A stretch of DNA of 64,000 bases from Nocardia abscessus (GTDB taxonomy: Bacteria; Actinomycetota; Actinomycetes; Mycobacteriales; Mycobacteriaceae). The stretch is taken from assembly GCF_015477775.1 (NCBI RefSeq), contig NZ_JADLQO010000007.1, forward strand, positions 248,001 through 312,000. Reading direction: 5' to 3'. Under the pieces are notes generated by a model that was not told where the DNA came from, searched no databases, and saw only the letters and a list, made by a program, of their open reading frames with translations. Below, piece by piece: positions 33,588-42,375 of this stretch. Both the position numbers and the translations under genes were made by a program. Position 1 is the stretch's first letter. Every line of letters starts with the position of its first letter.

Positions 33588-34880
33588 CTACGACGCCGGA
33601 CTCGCCTCCGGCTGGTCCGAGAGGACGGGCAGGGGCGGGGATTCCGGGAAGAGGACCGGCAGGGCGGCCAGTGAGCGATGGAACGGACCCGGCCGCCAGG
33701 TCAGTTGCTCGGCGGGCACCGCCAGCCGCATCTCGGGCAACGCGTCGAGCAGCTGATCAATGGCGTCCTGGGCGATCAGATAGGCCACCGACCGGGCCGG
33801 ACAGGTGTGCGGCCCGACACTCCACGCGAGATGAGCCCGGTTGTCGGTGTACTGCCCCGTGTTGATCGCCGGATCGTTGTTGCATCCGGCCATGCTGATG
33901 ACCACCGGCTGGTGCGCGGGGAGCCAGACGCCGTCGATCAGGATCGGCTGACGTGGGAAAGTGACGCAGTAGTTCGACAGCGGCGGATCGGTGAACAACA
34001 CCTCGTCCAGCGCGTCCCGTGTCGAGAGGCTGCCGCCGAGGATGCCGCCCGCGAACCGCTGGTCGGTGAGCATCAGCCGCAGAGTGTTGATGATCAGGTT
34101 CTGCTGCGGTTCGATGCCGGCGCCGTACAGCATAAGCACCTGCTGCACCATCTCCGTGTCGTCGAAATCGACAGGATGCCGCAGGATGCGTGAGACGATG
34201 TCGTCGCCGGGCTGAGACCGCTTGAGCGCTACCAGGTCCGCCATCGCGTCGTTGAACATCGCGTTGCCCTGCTCGGCATCCACGCCTTCGAACATCGCCG
34301 CGAGCCCCATCGCCGCCCGTTGCCCGATGTCCGGCGGGCACCCGAGCATGGCATTGATCACCGCGAACGACAGCGGGAACGCGTATTGCGCGATCAGGTC
34401 GGCCGAGCCGTCGCCGCAGAAGCTGTTGATCAGCGGAACGGCGATCCGCTCCACCGTAGTGCGCAGTGCGAACTGGTCGATCTCCTCGATGCCCGCGACC
34501 GTGGCCTGCCGGTACCTGGCATGCTCCGGGCCGGAATTGCGGATCGCGGCCGGACGCCACTCGAGCAGGGGCAGCACCGGGCAGTCACTGGGCACGGTCT
34601 GCTGCCATGTCCGGGAATCGGCCGGGAAGTGGTCGGGATCGTTCAGGATGCGCAGCGCGGTGTGATATCCGATCACGAGCGTCGCGGGCACACCGGGGGA
34701 CAGTTCCACGGGAACGAGCGAACCGTACCGTCTGCGCATTTCCCGATAGGCGCGATGCGGGTCCGCCGCGAAATCCTCCGAATACAGCGCGACCCGTGGG
34801 CCGTCCGCGCCGACCGGTGAACCGTGCCGAACCGGGCAGCCGCTGGAGGTGGACGCGGACGAGGACTGTGGGTGGGTCAA
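33588..34880 (-). CDS. Atypical P450 (CYP157-like), second paralogue
   Basis: Protein of 430 aa; TTG start at 34880 with ggag 7 nt upstream, the same start context as its two paralogues. Haem loop WSVGPHTCPARS (Cys360) is intact. The ExxR site is EVLF (Glu293-Phe296) and the I-helix is GAGIEP. The C-terminus is about 10 residues longer than its neighbour. Unlike the other two it is not followed closely by its own canonical partner: the gene immediately downstream is another CYP157-like gene after 201 bp. Its pair may have been lost, or it may share a partner. Confidence 0.88.
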   Translation of the reverse strand: MTHPQSSSASTSSGCPVRHGSPVGADGPRVALYSEDFAADPHRAYREMRRRYGSLVPVELSPGVPATLVIGYHTALRILNDPDHFPADSRTWQQTVPSDCPVLPLLEWRPAAIRNSGPEHARYRQATVAGIEEIDQFALRTTVERIAVPLINSFCGDGSADLIAQYAFPLSFAVINAMLGCPPDIGQRAAMGLAAMFEGVDAEQGNAMFNDAMADLVALKRSQPGDDIVSRILRHPVDFDDTEMVQQVLMLYGAGIEPQQNLIINTLRLMLTDQRFAGGILGGSLSTRDALDEVLFTDPPLSNYCVTFPRQPILIDGVWLPAHQPVVISMAGCNNDPAINTGQYTDNRAHLAWSVGPHTCPARSVAYLIAQDAIDQLLDALPEMRLAVPAEQLTWRPGPFHRSLAALPVLFPESPPLPVLSDQPEASPAS

Positions 34881-35179
34881 AACGTGACTCCAAAGTCGGA
34901 ACGTTCGACGAGCAGGGTGGGCTCACACGACGCATTCCGCCGATCTCGGTAGCCGAATTACCGTGCGAGCGTGGCGATTTCGACTTTACGCCGAATTCCG
35001 CCGTGGCAGAGCATATCTCGTGCGTCAGGTCGACGCGATCGTGGCGGGTCCGGGCACACCCCTTGCGAAACACCGCTGCCCGCGTATCACCAACGGATAC
35101 GCGGGCCGCCGAGTCCGGATTCGGGACGGCCGAGCCCCGATGCCGGGCAGGTGTGATCGAGATGTTCGTGCGGACCGGA
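34881..35179 (-). other. 299-bp gap inside P450 array
   Basis: Non-coding gap between the canonical P450 at 35180 and the CYP157-like gene at 33588. No P450 remnant could be recognised by eye. It may carry an internal promoter. Confidence 0.3.
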
Positions 35180-36409
35180 CTACTCCGCCGCCTCCAGTAG
35201 GACCGGCAGCTCGGAGTGACCGTTGGAGATGAAGCTGAGCACGGGGCCCAGCTCGGACGGGTCGACCGCGAGGCGCATGTCGGGGAAGCGACGGAAGATG
35301 GCCGGAAGGGCGATCTCGGCTTCCATCCGGGCCAGCGGCGCGCCCAGGCAGTGATGCGCCCCGTACCCGAAGGCCAGGTGATCCTTGACCGACCGGCGCA
35401 CGTCGAACTCGTCCGCGGTCGCACCGTGCACCTTCGGATCGCGGTTGGCCGCCACGTAGGACGCCAGGATCGCCTCACCCTTGGGGATGCGGGCGCCTGC
35501 GATGTCGATGTCCTCGACCGCGTAGCGCAGCGGCAGGTGCGCGACCGGCGCCTCGAAGCGCAGCGACTCCTCCACCACGTCCGACCAGGCGAGCCTGCCC
35601 TCCACCACGTCGGCACGCTGGTCCGCGCGGGTGAGCAACGCGAAGATGGCCTGATCGAGCAGGTTCACCGTCGTCTCGTGCCCGGCGTTGATCACCAACA
35701 TCAGGGTGTCGACGAGTTCCTTCTCGGTCAGCTGCGAGCCGTCCTCCTCGTCCCGGCTGGCGATCAGCACGCTCGTGATGTCGTCGCCGGGCGTCTCCCG
35801 CCGGAAGGCCACGAGTTCGCTGATGAGCCGGTACATCTCGAGATAGTTGGCCTGCGCCTCCTCCGGCCCGAACGAGGTGTCGAAGAATCCGTCGACACAT
35901 TTCCGCACGCCGGGGCCCAAGTGCTCGGGCACACCCATCAGCTCGGTGATGACCTGGATCGGCACCGGATAGGCGTAACCCTCACGCAGATCGACGGCCG
36001 TACCGCGCGGGGTCGCCGCGAGCCGGTCGAGCAGGTCGGCGGTGATCGCTTCGATGCGCGGTCGAAGCGCCACGGTGCGGCGATGCGTGAACGCAGGCGC
36101 GACCAGCTTCCGCAGCCGCCGATGTTCGGAACCGTAAGCGGTGAACATATTGTCGACCGCCACCCAGGGATGCAGCGGCCAGTCCTGGGTGATCTCGCCG
36201 TTCATGAACGCCGCCCAGTGCTGCCGGGGGTCTTTCGACACGCGCGGATCGGCCAGCAGGCTCTTGAGCACGACGGCATCGGTGATCGACCACGCGGGCA
36301 CCCCGCCGGGCAGCTCCACCAGGGCCACCGGCCCACGCTCGCGCAGCCGCGCGGCCTCGCCTTGGATATCGGAACCGGTCAGATCCAAGACTATCGGCTC
36401 TTGCGACAT
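35180..36409 (-). CDS. Cytochrome P450, canonical (CYP154-like), second copy
   Basis: P450 of 409 aa with NAGHETT in the I-helix, ExxR in ESLRFEAP and haem loop FGYGAHHCLG (Cys about 354). Closely related along its full length to the P450 at 30884 and of equal length. It starts 13 bp after the CYP157-like gene at 36423, with ggagaag upstream of ATG 36409, so the two are co-translated. This repeats the CYP157-CYP154 pairing known for conservons. Confidence 0.92.
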   Translation of the reverse strand: MSQEPIVLDLTGSDIQGEAARLRERGPVALVELPGGVPAWSITDAVVLKSLLADPRVSKDPRQHWAAFMNGEITQDWPLHPWVAVDNMFTAYGSEHRRLRKLVAPAFTHRRTVALRPRIEAITADLLDRLAATPRGTAVDLREGYAYPVPIQVITELMGVPEHLGPGVRKCVDGFFDTSFGPEEAQANYLEMYRLISELVAFRRETPGDDITSVLIASRDEEDGSQLTEKELVDTLMLVINAGHETTVNLLDQAIFALLTRADQRADVVEGRLAWSDVVEESLRFEAPVAHLPLRYAVEDIDIAGARIPKGEAILASYVAANRDPKVHGATADEFDVRRSVKDHLAFGYGAHHCLGAPLARMEAEIALPAIFRRFPDMRLAVDPSELGPVLSFISNGHSELPVLLEAAE

Positions 36410-36422
36410 GGGACGCTTCTCC

Positions 36423-37694
36423 TTACACCATGTTCAACGGAGGGGACTTGGGGAAGACGACCGGCAAGGCCGCCAACGCCCGGTGGAATGGGCCGGGCCG
36501 CCAGACCACTTCGTCCACCGGCACGGCCAATTGCATCTCGGGGAGAGCGTCGAGCAGCTGATCGATGGCTTCTTGAACGACAACGGACGCCACGGACTTC
36601 GCGGGGCAGGCGTGCGGTCCGACGGCCCACGCCAGATGCGAGCGGTTGCCGGTGCGGTCACCGCCGCGGATCGCCGGGTCGTTGTTACAGGCGGCGAGAC
36701 TGACCAGCACCGGCTGGTGCGCGGGCAACCAGGTGTTGTCGATCAGGATGGGCTGGCGCGGGTACGTGATGCAGAAGTTCGCCATCGGCGGGTCGTTGAA
36801 CAACACCTCGTCCAGCGCGTCGCGCGTCGACAGGCTGCCGCCGAGAACCTCACCGCCGAAACGGTCGTCGGTGAGCATCAGCAGCAGCGTGTTGGTGATC
36901 AGGTTCTGCTGCGGCTCGATTCCCGCGCCGTAGAGGCTGATCAGGTTCGAGAGCATCTCCTCGTCGTTGAGATTGGACGAGTGATGAGCCAACCGGGACG
37001 TGACGTCCTCGCCCGGCTCCGCGCGACGCTGCTGGATCAGCTCCATCAGGGCCGCGGAGAGCATCTCCATGCCCCTGGCCGCCTCGACGGTGTCGAAGAG
37101 CATGGCCATGCCGGTCGCGACCCGCTGCCCCAGTTCGGTGGAACAGCCGACGATCCGGTTGAGCACCTCGAAGACGAGCGGGAAGGCGTACTGCGTCACC
37201 AGATCGGCGGAGCCTTCCGCGCAGAAGGTGTTGATCAGCGGAATGGCGATGCGCTCGACCATCGAGTGGACCTCGTGCAGGTCGATGGCGTCGATGCTGG
37301 CGGTATAGGCGCCCCGGTAGCGGGCATGCGCGGCGCCGCTGTTGCGCAGGGCGTTCGGGTACCACTCCATCATCGGGCGGATGGGCGAGTCCTCGGGAAT
37401 GTTCTTCTGCCAGATGCGGGGATCGGCCGGGAAGTGCTCCGGATCGTTGAGGATCCGCACAGCCTCCTGGTAGCCGATCACCAGCGTGGCGGGAACTCCG
37501 GGCGACAATTCGATCGGGACCAGTGAACCGTGGCGCCTGCGCATATTTCGGTAGGTCCCGTGCGGGTCGGCCGCGAATTCCTCCGCGTACAGCGGAATCC
37601 TGGGACCGTCGGTGTCGATCGGCGATCCGTGTGCGACCGGGCAGGCGCCGCCGGATAGGTTCCCGGGGTAGATCGAGGACTGTGGTGTGGTCAA
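36423..37694 (-). CDS. Atypical P450 (CYP157-like), conservon-proximal copy
   Basis: Protein of 423 aa starting at TTG 37694, whose TTGA overlaps the stop of the GTPase gene by 4 bp. That overlap fixes the start and couples it to the conservon. Haem loop WAVGPHACPAKS (Cys363) is present. The ExxR site is EVLF (Glu296-Phe299), and the I-helix has GAGIEP. An N-terminal extension of three residues separates it from its paralogues. As the gene fused most tightly to CvnD, it is likely the ancestral copy. Confidence 0.9.
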   Translation of the reverse strand: MTTPQSSIYPGNLSGGACPVAHGSPIDTDGPRIPLYAEEFAADPHGTYRNMRRRHGSLVPIELSPGVPATLVIGYQEAVRILNDPEHFPADPRIWQKNIPEDSPIRPMMEWYPNALRNSGAAHARYRGAYTASIDAIDLHEVHSMVERIAIPLINTFCAEGSADLVTQYAFPLVFEVLNRIVGCSTELGQRVATGMAMLFDTVEAARGMEMLSAALMELIQQRRAEPGEDVTSRLAHHSSNLNDEEMLSNLISLYGAGIEPQQNLITNTLLLMLTDDRFGGEVLGGSLSTRDALDEVLFNDPPMANFCITYPRQPILIDNTWLPAHQPVLVSLAACNNDPAIRGGDRTGNRSHLAWAVGPHACPAKSVASVVVQEAIDQLLDALPEMQLAVPVDEVVWRPGPFHRALAALPVVFPKSPPLNMV

Positions 37695-38296
37695 ATGCGA
37701 GACTCCAAACGGTGGAACAAGAATTCGACTAGCGTGATCAGCGAACGCAGGCACGTGCCCCGGTCGCGCGCGTCCAGTGACGTCAACGGTGTGCCGGGCT
37801 CCAGATCGAGGGCATCGCGCACCTCTTCGAGCGGGTAGGGCCGCGCGCCTTCGAACTGGTTGACCGCGACCGAATACGGGACGCCGCGTTCCTCGAGCAC
37901 CGACAGCACCTCGTCGGACTTCTCGATGCGGCGGGTGTCGACCAGCACGAGCGCGCCGAGCGCACCCCGGGCCAACTCCTCCCACAAGGGGACGAAACGC
38001 TGCTGGCCCGGCGTGCCGAACAGGTAGAGCGCCAGTTTCGGACTGAGTGTGATGCGGCCGAAGTCCATCGCGACCGTGGTCTGCGACTTGCCCGGCAGCC
38101 CGGCCATGTCGTCGACGCCGACGCTGGCTTCGGTGATGGTCTCCTCGGTGCGCAGCGGCTTGATCTCCGAGACGCTGCTCACGAAAGTGGTCTTGCCGAC
38201 ACCGAAGTTGCCGGCCACCAGCAGTTTCACCGAGCGGGTCACGGTCTCCGGCACGTAGTCGACAGCGCGATCAGACGGCGAGAGCACGGAGCCCAT
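37691..38296 (-). CDS. cvnD: Conservon small GTPase (CvnD-like)
   Basis: Ras-like ATP/GTP-binding protein of 201 aa. Walker A/G1 GNFGVGKTT is at 29-37, G3-like LFGTPGQQRF follows, and G4 appears as AVNQFE (NxxE-type variant of NKxD). This is the GTPase of actinomycete conservons, which assemble with the CvnA-C proteins at the membrane in a G-protein-like complex. ATG 38296 has ggaggaggt upstream. It overlaps the DUF742 gene by 26 bp and the P450 gene by 4 bp. Confidence 0.92.
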   Translation of the reverse strand: MGSVLSPSDRAVDYVPETVTRSVKLLVAGNFGVGKTTFVSSVSEIKPLRTEETITEASVGVDDMAGLPGKSQTTVAMDFGRITLSPKLALYLFGTPGQQRFVPLWEELARGALGALVLVDTRRIEKSDEVLSVLEERGVPYSVAVNQFEGARPYPLEEVRDALDLEPGTPLTSLDARDRGTCLRSLITLVEFLFHRLESRI

Positions 38297-38621
38297 TGAG
38301 TACCTCCTCCAGCAGAGCGATCTCCGGCAGGGACTCGGCCGGGGTGGGGGTGACCAGGTGCCCGCCGTCCATGAGATCGGACGCGACGATCTTCACGACG
38401 GACGGCGGCAGATCGAGGTACGCCGCGATCTCCGCGATCGACAGCGCACCTCGGCGGCTGCACAGGGCCATGACCCGGCGCGCATCGGGCGACGCGCCGG
38501 GAAGTGGATCTTTGGCGGTCAGGACCAAAGTAACCAGGTCCAGCTCGCGAGTGGGACGCGTACGCCCTCCGGTGCGCACATATGCCCGGACCAGGTCCGG
38601 GTCGCGCCGCGGTTTGCTCAT
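38271..38621 (-). CDS. cvnC: Conservon DUF742 protein (CvnC-like)
   Basis: Protein of 116 aa of the DUF742 family: VRAYVRTGGRTRPTRELDLVTLV at the start, then a winged-helix-like RRGALSIAEIAAYLDLPPSVVKIVASDLMDGG and a hydrophobic C-terminus (LLEEVLNGLRAL). It is the third component of conservons. Position between the roadblock and GTPase genes and overlap with the latter support the call. Possibly a scaffold or DNA-binding-like partner. Confidence 0.92.
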   Translation of the reverse strand: MSKPRRDPDLVRAYVRTGGRTRPTRELDLVTLVLTAKDPLPGASPDARRVMALCSRRGALSIAEIAAYLDLPPSVVKIVASDLMDGGHLVTPTPAESLPEIALLEEVLNGLRALAV

Positions 38622-38694
38622 GACGGGACCTCGCGCCAGCTCGGCCCCGTAATGCCCAGCGGCGCAGTACCTTTGACTCGCTCGCCGCGCTCGA

Positions 38695-39120
38695 TCATGG
38701 CATTTCGCTGCCGTCTACGCGCCTGCGCGGCTGGCTGCCCAGCTCGCGTCCGACCCGGCCGGCCAGCTCGTTCATCCGGTGCGCGACCAAGCCCACATCG
38801 ATGTCGTTGGTGGTCGCGACACCGAGTAACGCGCCCTCCCCCGCCGCGGTGATGAGGATCATTCCCTGGTCGTACTCGGTCATGTTCTGCCGCACTCCAT
38901 TGGCGGAGTCGCCACAGAATTCGCCGAGCGCCTTGCCGAGCGAGCGCAGGCCGGAGGCCGCGGCGGCGAAGCGTTCCGCTTCGTCGCGCGCGATCCCCGT
39001 GGAGTGCGCGATCCGCAGGCCGTCGTCGGACAGCAACACCGCGAACCGCACACCCGTGATGCTGAGATCTTCGAGTAGCCAGCCCAGTTTGTTGCTGCTG
39101 TCGGTCACGGGTGTGGCCAT
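38695..39120 (-). CDS. cvnB: Roadblock/LC7 protein (CvnB-like)
   Basis: Roadblock/LC7-domain protein of 141 aa (LGWLLEDLSITGVRFAVLLSDDGLRIAHS and later GALLGVATTNDIDVGLVAHRM). In conservons it acts with the GTPase, in the manner of MglB for MglA, as regulator. ATG 39120 overlaps the CvnA stop by 1 nt (TGATG), so translation is coupled. Confidence 0.93.
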   Translation of the reverse strand: MATPVTDSSNKLGWLLEDLSITGVRFAVLLSDDGLRIAHSTGIARDEAERFAAAASGLRSLGKALGEFCGDSANGVRQNMTEYDQGMILITAAGEGALLGVATTNDIDVGLVAHRMNELAGRVGRELGSQPRRRVDGSEMP

Positions 39121-40490
39121 CAGGATGTCATCCCTTCCGTGTCATCAGATGCGGCGGCGCGGCCGCTCTTGGAGCCGGTATGCCAAGCTGCGGCGACCTC
39201 GGGGCGAGCGAGGCCCGGTTCGGTGCGCGGCCCGACCGGCGCGAGCGCGACCGTTCGGCGTCGCCGCTTGGGTAACCCGCCGCTGGTGATCTCGCTCAGC
39301 GTCAGCGGCTGCTCGTCCTCGCCGGGCTGCTCGCTCGGCGCGTCCTGCGCGGGAACCGTGACCGGCTCCGGTTTTGCCTCGGTCACGGGCGCGACCTCCT
39401 GGACGTTCTGCGGGGTGACCAGCAGCGACTCCGGGATGTAGACCATCGCGCGCATGCCGCCGTAGACGTTCGGGCCGTCGATGTAGACGGTGAAGCCGTA
39501 GCGTCGGGCCAGCGCGGCGATACCCGGGAAGCCGACCTTGGGCGACGGGCCGAGCTGATGGATGTCGACGGGCCGCTCGTGCGCGAGCACCTGGCGGGCC
39601 TCCTCCATCTGCTCGGCGTTCATCCGCACGCCCGCGTCATCGATGATGACGGTGACGCCGTGATGGCCCTCCTGGAAGTTGACGTCCACGTAGGAAGTCG
39701 GCGGGGAGTACCGCAACGCGTTGTCCAGCAGGGTCGCCAGCGTGTGCACGAGCGGTTCCACCGCGCGGCTGATCACGACGCGGTCGAGCTGGTTGGGCCG
39801 CACCCGCAGGTATTCGCGGACCCGGCCGATGGCGCCGCCGACCACGTCGGTCAGCGTCTGCGCGGGCCAGCGGCGGCCGGGCAGGCCACCACAGACGATC
39901 ACGTAGGACTGCGCCTGACGGATCATCTGCTGCACGGTGTGGTCGATGCGGGTGAGGGTTTCGTACACCTGGTCGTCGCGGTGCTCGCGCAGCGCGGCGC
40001 TCACCACCTGGCTGACGTCCGCGCCGAGACTGACCACGGAGGTGCCGAACGAGCGGACCGCGGCGCTGGTCGCCTGGCGCGAGGCGGAGGACACCTCGTT
40101 GCGCGCGGCCTCCTCGGCGGCCTTGATCGCCTGCTGCGCTTCGTTGTTGGTCAGGTCCCTGGTCTCCGAGCGCATCAGGCTCAGATCGTCGGCGTACCGC
40201 TCGGAGATCCACCGCAGGATCTGCGCGAGCCGTGAATTCTCCATACCCGCCTGGACTTCGACCGGGGGCACCTGCGACTCGAACCGGCGGATCGACTCGG
40301 CCACCGCGGGTAACGTGGTGGCGGCGAACCGCTCGAGCGTGTCCTCTGTCGCGCGCTGTTCCCTGGTCAGAGCCTCGAGCTTGGCCCGCTGAGCCCTGGC
40401 ATACTGCACTGCGTACAACGCCCCCGCTACGGCGATCACCAAAGCGGCGGCGAGGATCCATGAAAGCACCACGGCGATATCTTGATTCAT
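39120..40490 (-). CDS. cvnA: Conservon sensor histidine kinase-like protein (CvnA-like)
   Basis: Protein of 456 aa. One N-terminal membrane helix (VVLSWILAAALVIAVAGALYAV) is followed by a long helical region and a GHKL ATPase domain with an N-box like LLDNALRYSPP and a GFPGIAALARRYGF late motif. A disordered Pro/Glu-rich tail follows. A standard phosphoacceptor His box is not evident, as is usual for conservon CvnA proteins. ATG 40490 is chosen because the hydrophobic helix follows at once. Probably the membrane sensor of the whole operon. Confidence 0.9.
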   Translation of the reverse strand: MNQDIAVVLSWILAAALVIAVAGALYAVQYARAQRAKLEALTREQRATEDTLERFAATTLPAVAESIRRFESQVPPVEVQAGMENSRLAQILRWISERYADDLSLMRSETRDLTNNEAQQAIKAAEEAARNEVSSASRQATSAAVRSFGTSVVSLGADVSQVVSAALREHRDDQVYETLTRIDHTVQQMIRQAQSYVIVCGGLPGRRWPAQTLTDVVGGAIGRVREYLRVRPNQLDRVVISRAVEPLVHTLATLLDNALRYSPPTSYVDVNFQEGHHGVTVIIDDAGVRMNAEQMEEARQVLAHERPVDIHQLGPSPKVGFPGIAALARRYGFTVYIDGPNVYGGMRAMVYIPESLLVTPQNVQEVAPVTEAKPEPVTVPAQDAPSEQPGEDEQPLTLSEITSGGLPKRRRRTVALAPVGPRTEPGLARPEVAAAWHTGSKSGRAAASDDTEGMTS

Positions 40491-41115
40491 CAGTTCTTTC
40501 GTCGTTGACTGGTCTCGAGGAGTCGGCCCACTGCCATCCTGCTTCGCTCGCCTTCCCTCGCCTGCCGACCATGAACGGACCGGTCGGTGGGGTCCGCGTC
40601 GGAGTACCGGAACCCGCGTCGACGCCGGCACTCACCGAGAGTGCCTATCGCACAGTGCCCGCAGGACAGGCGATTACACGTCAATCGCCGACCGCTCGGA
40701 TCGTGTCCGAACGGTAACCAGAACCCGACCATTCGCACATTAGCAGCATTCCAACGAAGTCTCTGCCGATCCCACCGACACTTTCGGTTTCCCGGAGCTG
40801 GGACGATAGGTGCCGGAGATCGCGACATAGCTGCGCAATGATATTGGGTTGCCCTGCAACCCGCACGCCATAAGCCCTGCGTGCGGGCTCGCATGCAGGA
40901 CGAGCGCCGGAACGTCTGCGGCGCCCCCTGGGCGGCGGCGACCCCGGCGGCGGAACGCCGCAGCCGGAATGGACGTTTACTGACGCATCAACAAAATTAT
41001 CGGCGAGCGCTCGAATTCGCATCACGTAAGGTCGCGTTCACCTCGCCGTCAGCTGTGCACCCGAACGGCCGCCCTCGCCACAGGGCGGACCGCCGGTACC
41101 GGATACCATGCGCCC
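40491..41115. other. Intergenic region upstream of the conservon
   Basis: A gap of 625 bp between the divergent CvnA (-) and SRPBCC (+) genes. It must carry the conservon promoter. No plausible gene, tRNA or long inverted repeat was seen. Confidence 0.4.
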
Positions 41116-41547
41116 ATGGCAAAGCTGAAGGTCTCGGTCGATGTCCCGATCTCGCCCGAGGAGGCCTGGACGCACACCTCCAACCTCGCCGAACTCGACA
41201 AATGGCTGACCATGCACGAGGCATGGCGCGGTGAGGTGCCCGCCGAACTGACCGTCGGCACTCAACTGGTCGGCATCGCCTCGGTGAAGGGCCTGCGCAA
41301 CCGGGTCACCTGGACTGTGCGGGCCGCCGAACCGCCGCGCTGCCTGCGGCTGTCCGGCGCGGGCAAGGGCGGCACCAAACTGGGCCTGCAACTGCTCGTC
41401 GCCCCGAAGGGCTCGGGCTCCGAAGTCACCGTCGACATCGAACTCGGCGGCGCGCCCCTGTTCGGCCCGATCGGCTCCGGGGTAGCCCGTGCGGTCAAAG
41501 GGGATATCGAACGCTCCCTCGACCGCTTCATCGCCCTTTACGGCTGA
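41116..41547 (+). CDS. SRPBCC-family protein (polyketide cyclase/START-like)
   Basis: Protein of 143 aa with a START/SRPBCC helix-grip pattern: KVSVDVPISPEEAWTHTSNLAELDKW, then VGIASVKGLRNRVTWTV and a long C-terminal helix (GVARAVKGDIERSLDRFIALYG). These bind hydrophobic ligands; no specific substrate can be named. ATG 41116 follows a short leader. It is convergent with the SDR gene at 41575. Confidence 0.85.
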   Translation: MAKLKVSVDVPISPEEAWTHTSNLAELDKWLTMHEAWRGEVPAELTVGTQLVGIASVKGLRNRVTWTVRAAEPPRCLRLSGAGKGGTKLGLQLLVAPKGSGSEVTVDIELGGAPLFGPIGSGVARAVKGDIERSLDRFIALYG

Positions 41548-41574
41548 CTCCGCCTTTACGGCAGACTCCGACGC

Positions 41575-42291
41575 TCACCCGCCGAGGGCGTCGAAGATTT
41601 CTTCGGCCCGGTCGCGGGTGCGATACATGTTCCACGCGGTCTCGGCCAGGTCGTCCGGATCGAGCGTGTGACCCTCGGGGCTGCCGAAGCGCTCCGGGTC
41701 CGCGGTGACCATGGCATGGATGTCGCCGCGTTCCACGAGGCCGCCGATGGTCAAGGTGCCCGCGTAGAGGTTGCGCTCGCTCAGCGCCGCGTTGAGCGTG
41801 AGGGCGTAGTTGCGCAGCGCGGCGGCGGCGAGGGCGAGGTGGCCGAGCATGGGCATCGGCCGGACGCTGGACAGGCCACCCGCGAAAAGCAATGCGCCCT
41901 CTCCGCGCTCGAGCATGCCGGGTAGCACCTCGCTCACCACGTCGACCGCGGGCCACACCCACTCGAACGCGGATTGCGCCGTGGCGGAATCGATGTCGGT
42001 GATCGGCACCGGCTGCTGCGTCGGACCCGGCCCGTAGTAGACCATTCCGATCGGCCCGTCCCTGCCGATGTCGCCGAGTACCGCGCCGAGCCGCGACCGA
42101 TCGGTCACATCGGCGACATGGGTGGTGGCGTCGATGCCGCGCGCCGTCAGGTCCGCCAGGTACGTGGCATGGCGCGCGTCGCTGCGCGAGACCAGCGCGA
42201 CGCGGAACCCTTCCCGCCCGAAGCGCCGGGCCATCGACATTCCGAGACCGGGGCCGACCCCGACGATCAACGCTGTTCCACGGTGTGACAT
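41575..42291 (-). CDS. Short-chain dehydrogenase/reductase-like protein
   Basis: Protein of 238 aa with an N-terminal Rossmann motif ALIVGVGPGLGMSMARRFG (GxGxGLG variant), the adenine-binding THVADVTD and a catalytic-region FAGGLSSVRPMPMLGHLALAAAALRNYA. The usual catalytic Tyr of YxxxK is replaced in this stretch (HLALAAAALRN), so activity is uncertain. It is divergent from a TetR gene with an 84-bp gap holding two operator-like dyads, so it is probably the target of that regulator. Confidence 0.8.
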   Translation of the reverse strand: MSHRGTALIVGVGPGLGMSMARRFGREGFRVALVSRSDARHATYLADLTARGIDATTHVADVTDRSRLGAVLGDIGRDGPIGMVYYGPGPTQQPVPITDIDSATAQSAFEWVWPAVDVVSEVLPGMLERGEGALLFAGGLSSVRPMPMLGHLALAAAALRNYALTLNAALSERNLYAGTLTIGGLVERGDIHAMVTADPERFGSPEGHTLDPDDLAETAWNMYRTRDRAEEIFDALGG

Positions 42292-42306
42292 GAACTCTCC
42301 CTAATG

Positions 42307-42357
42307 TGAGGCCCCCCTCGGTTTCTCACCGTAGCACGAATTCGAGGCACCCCTCAG
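42307..42357. promoter_or_regulatory. Twin TetR operator dyads GAGG-N4-CCTC
   Basis: Two 12-bp dyads GAGG-N4-CCTC occur at 42308-42319 and 42344-42355, centres 36 bp apart. They lie in the short region between the divergent SDR and TetR genes, suggesting cooperative binding by the TetR protein. Confidence 0.6.
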
Positions 42358-42375
42358 ATTTTGTAGAATGACCCG

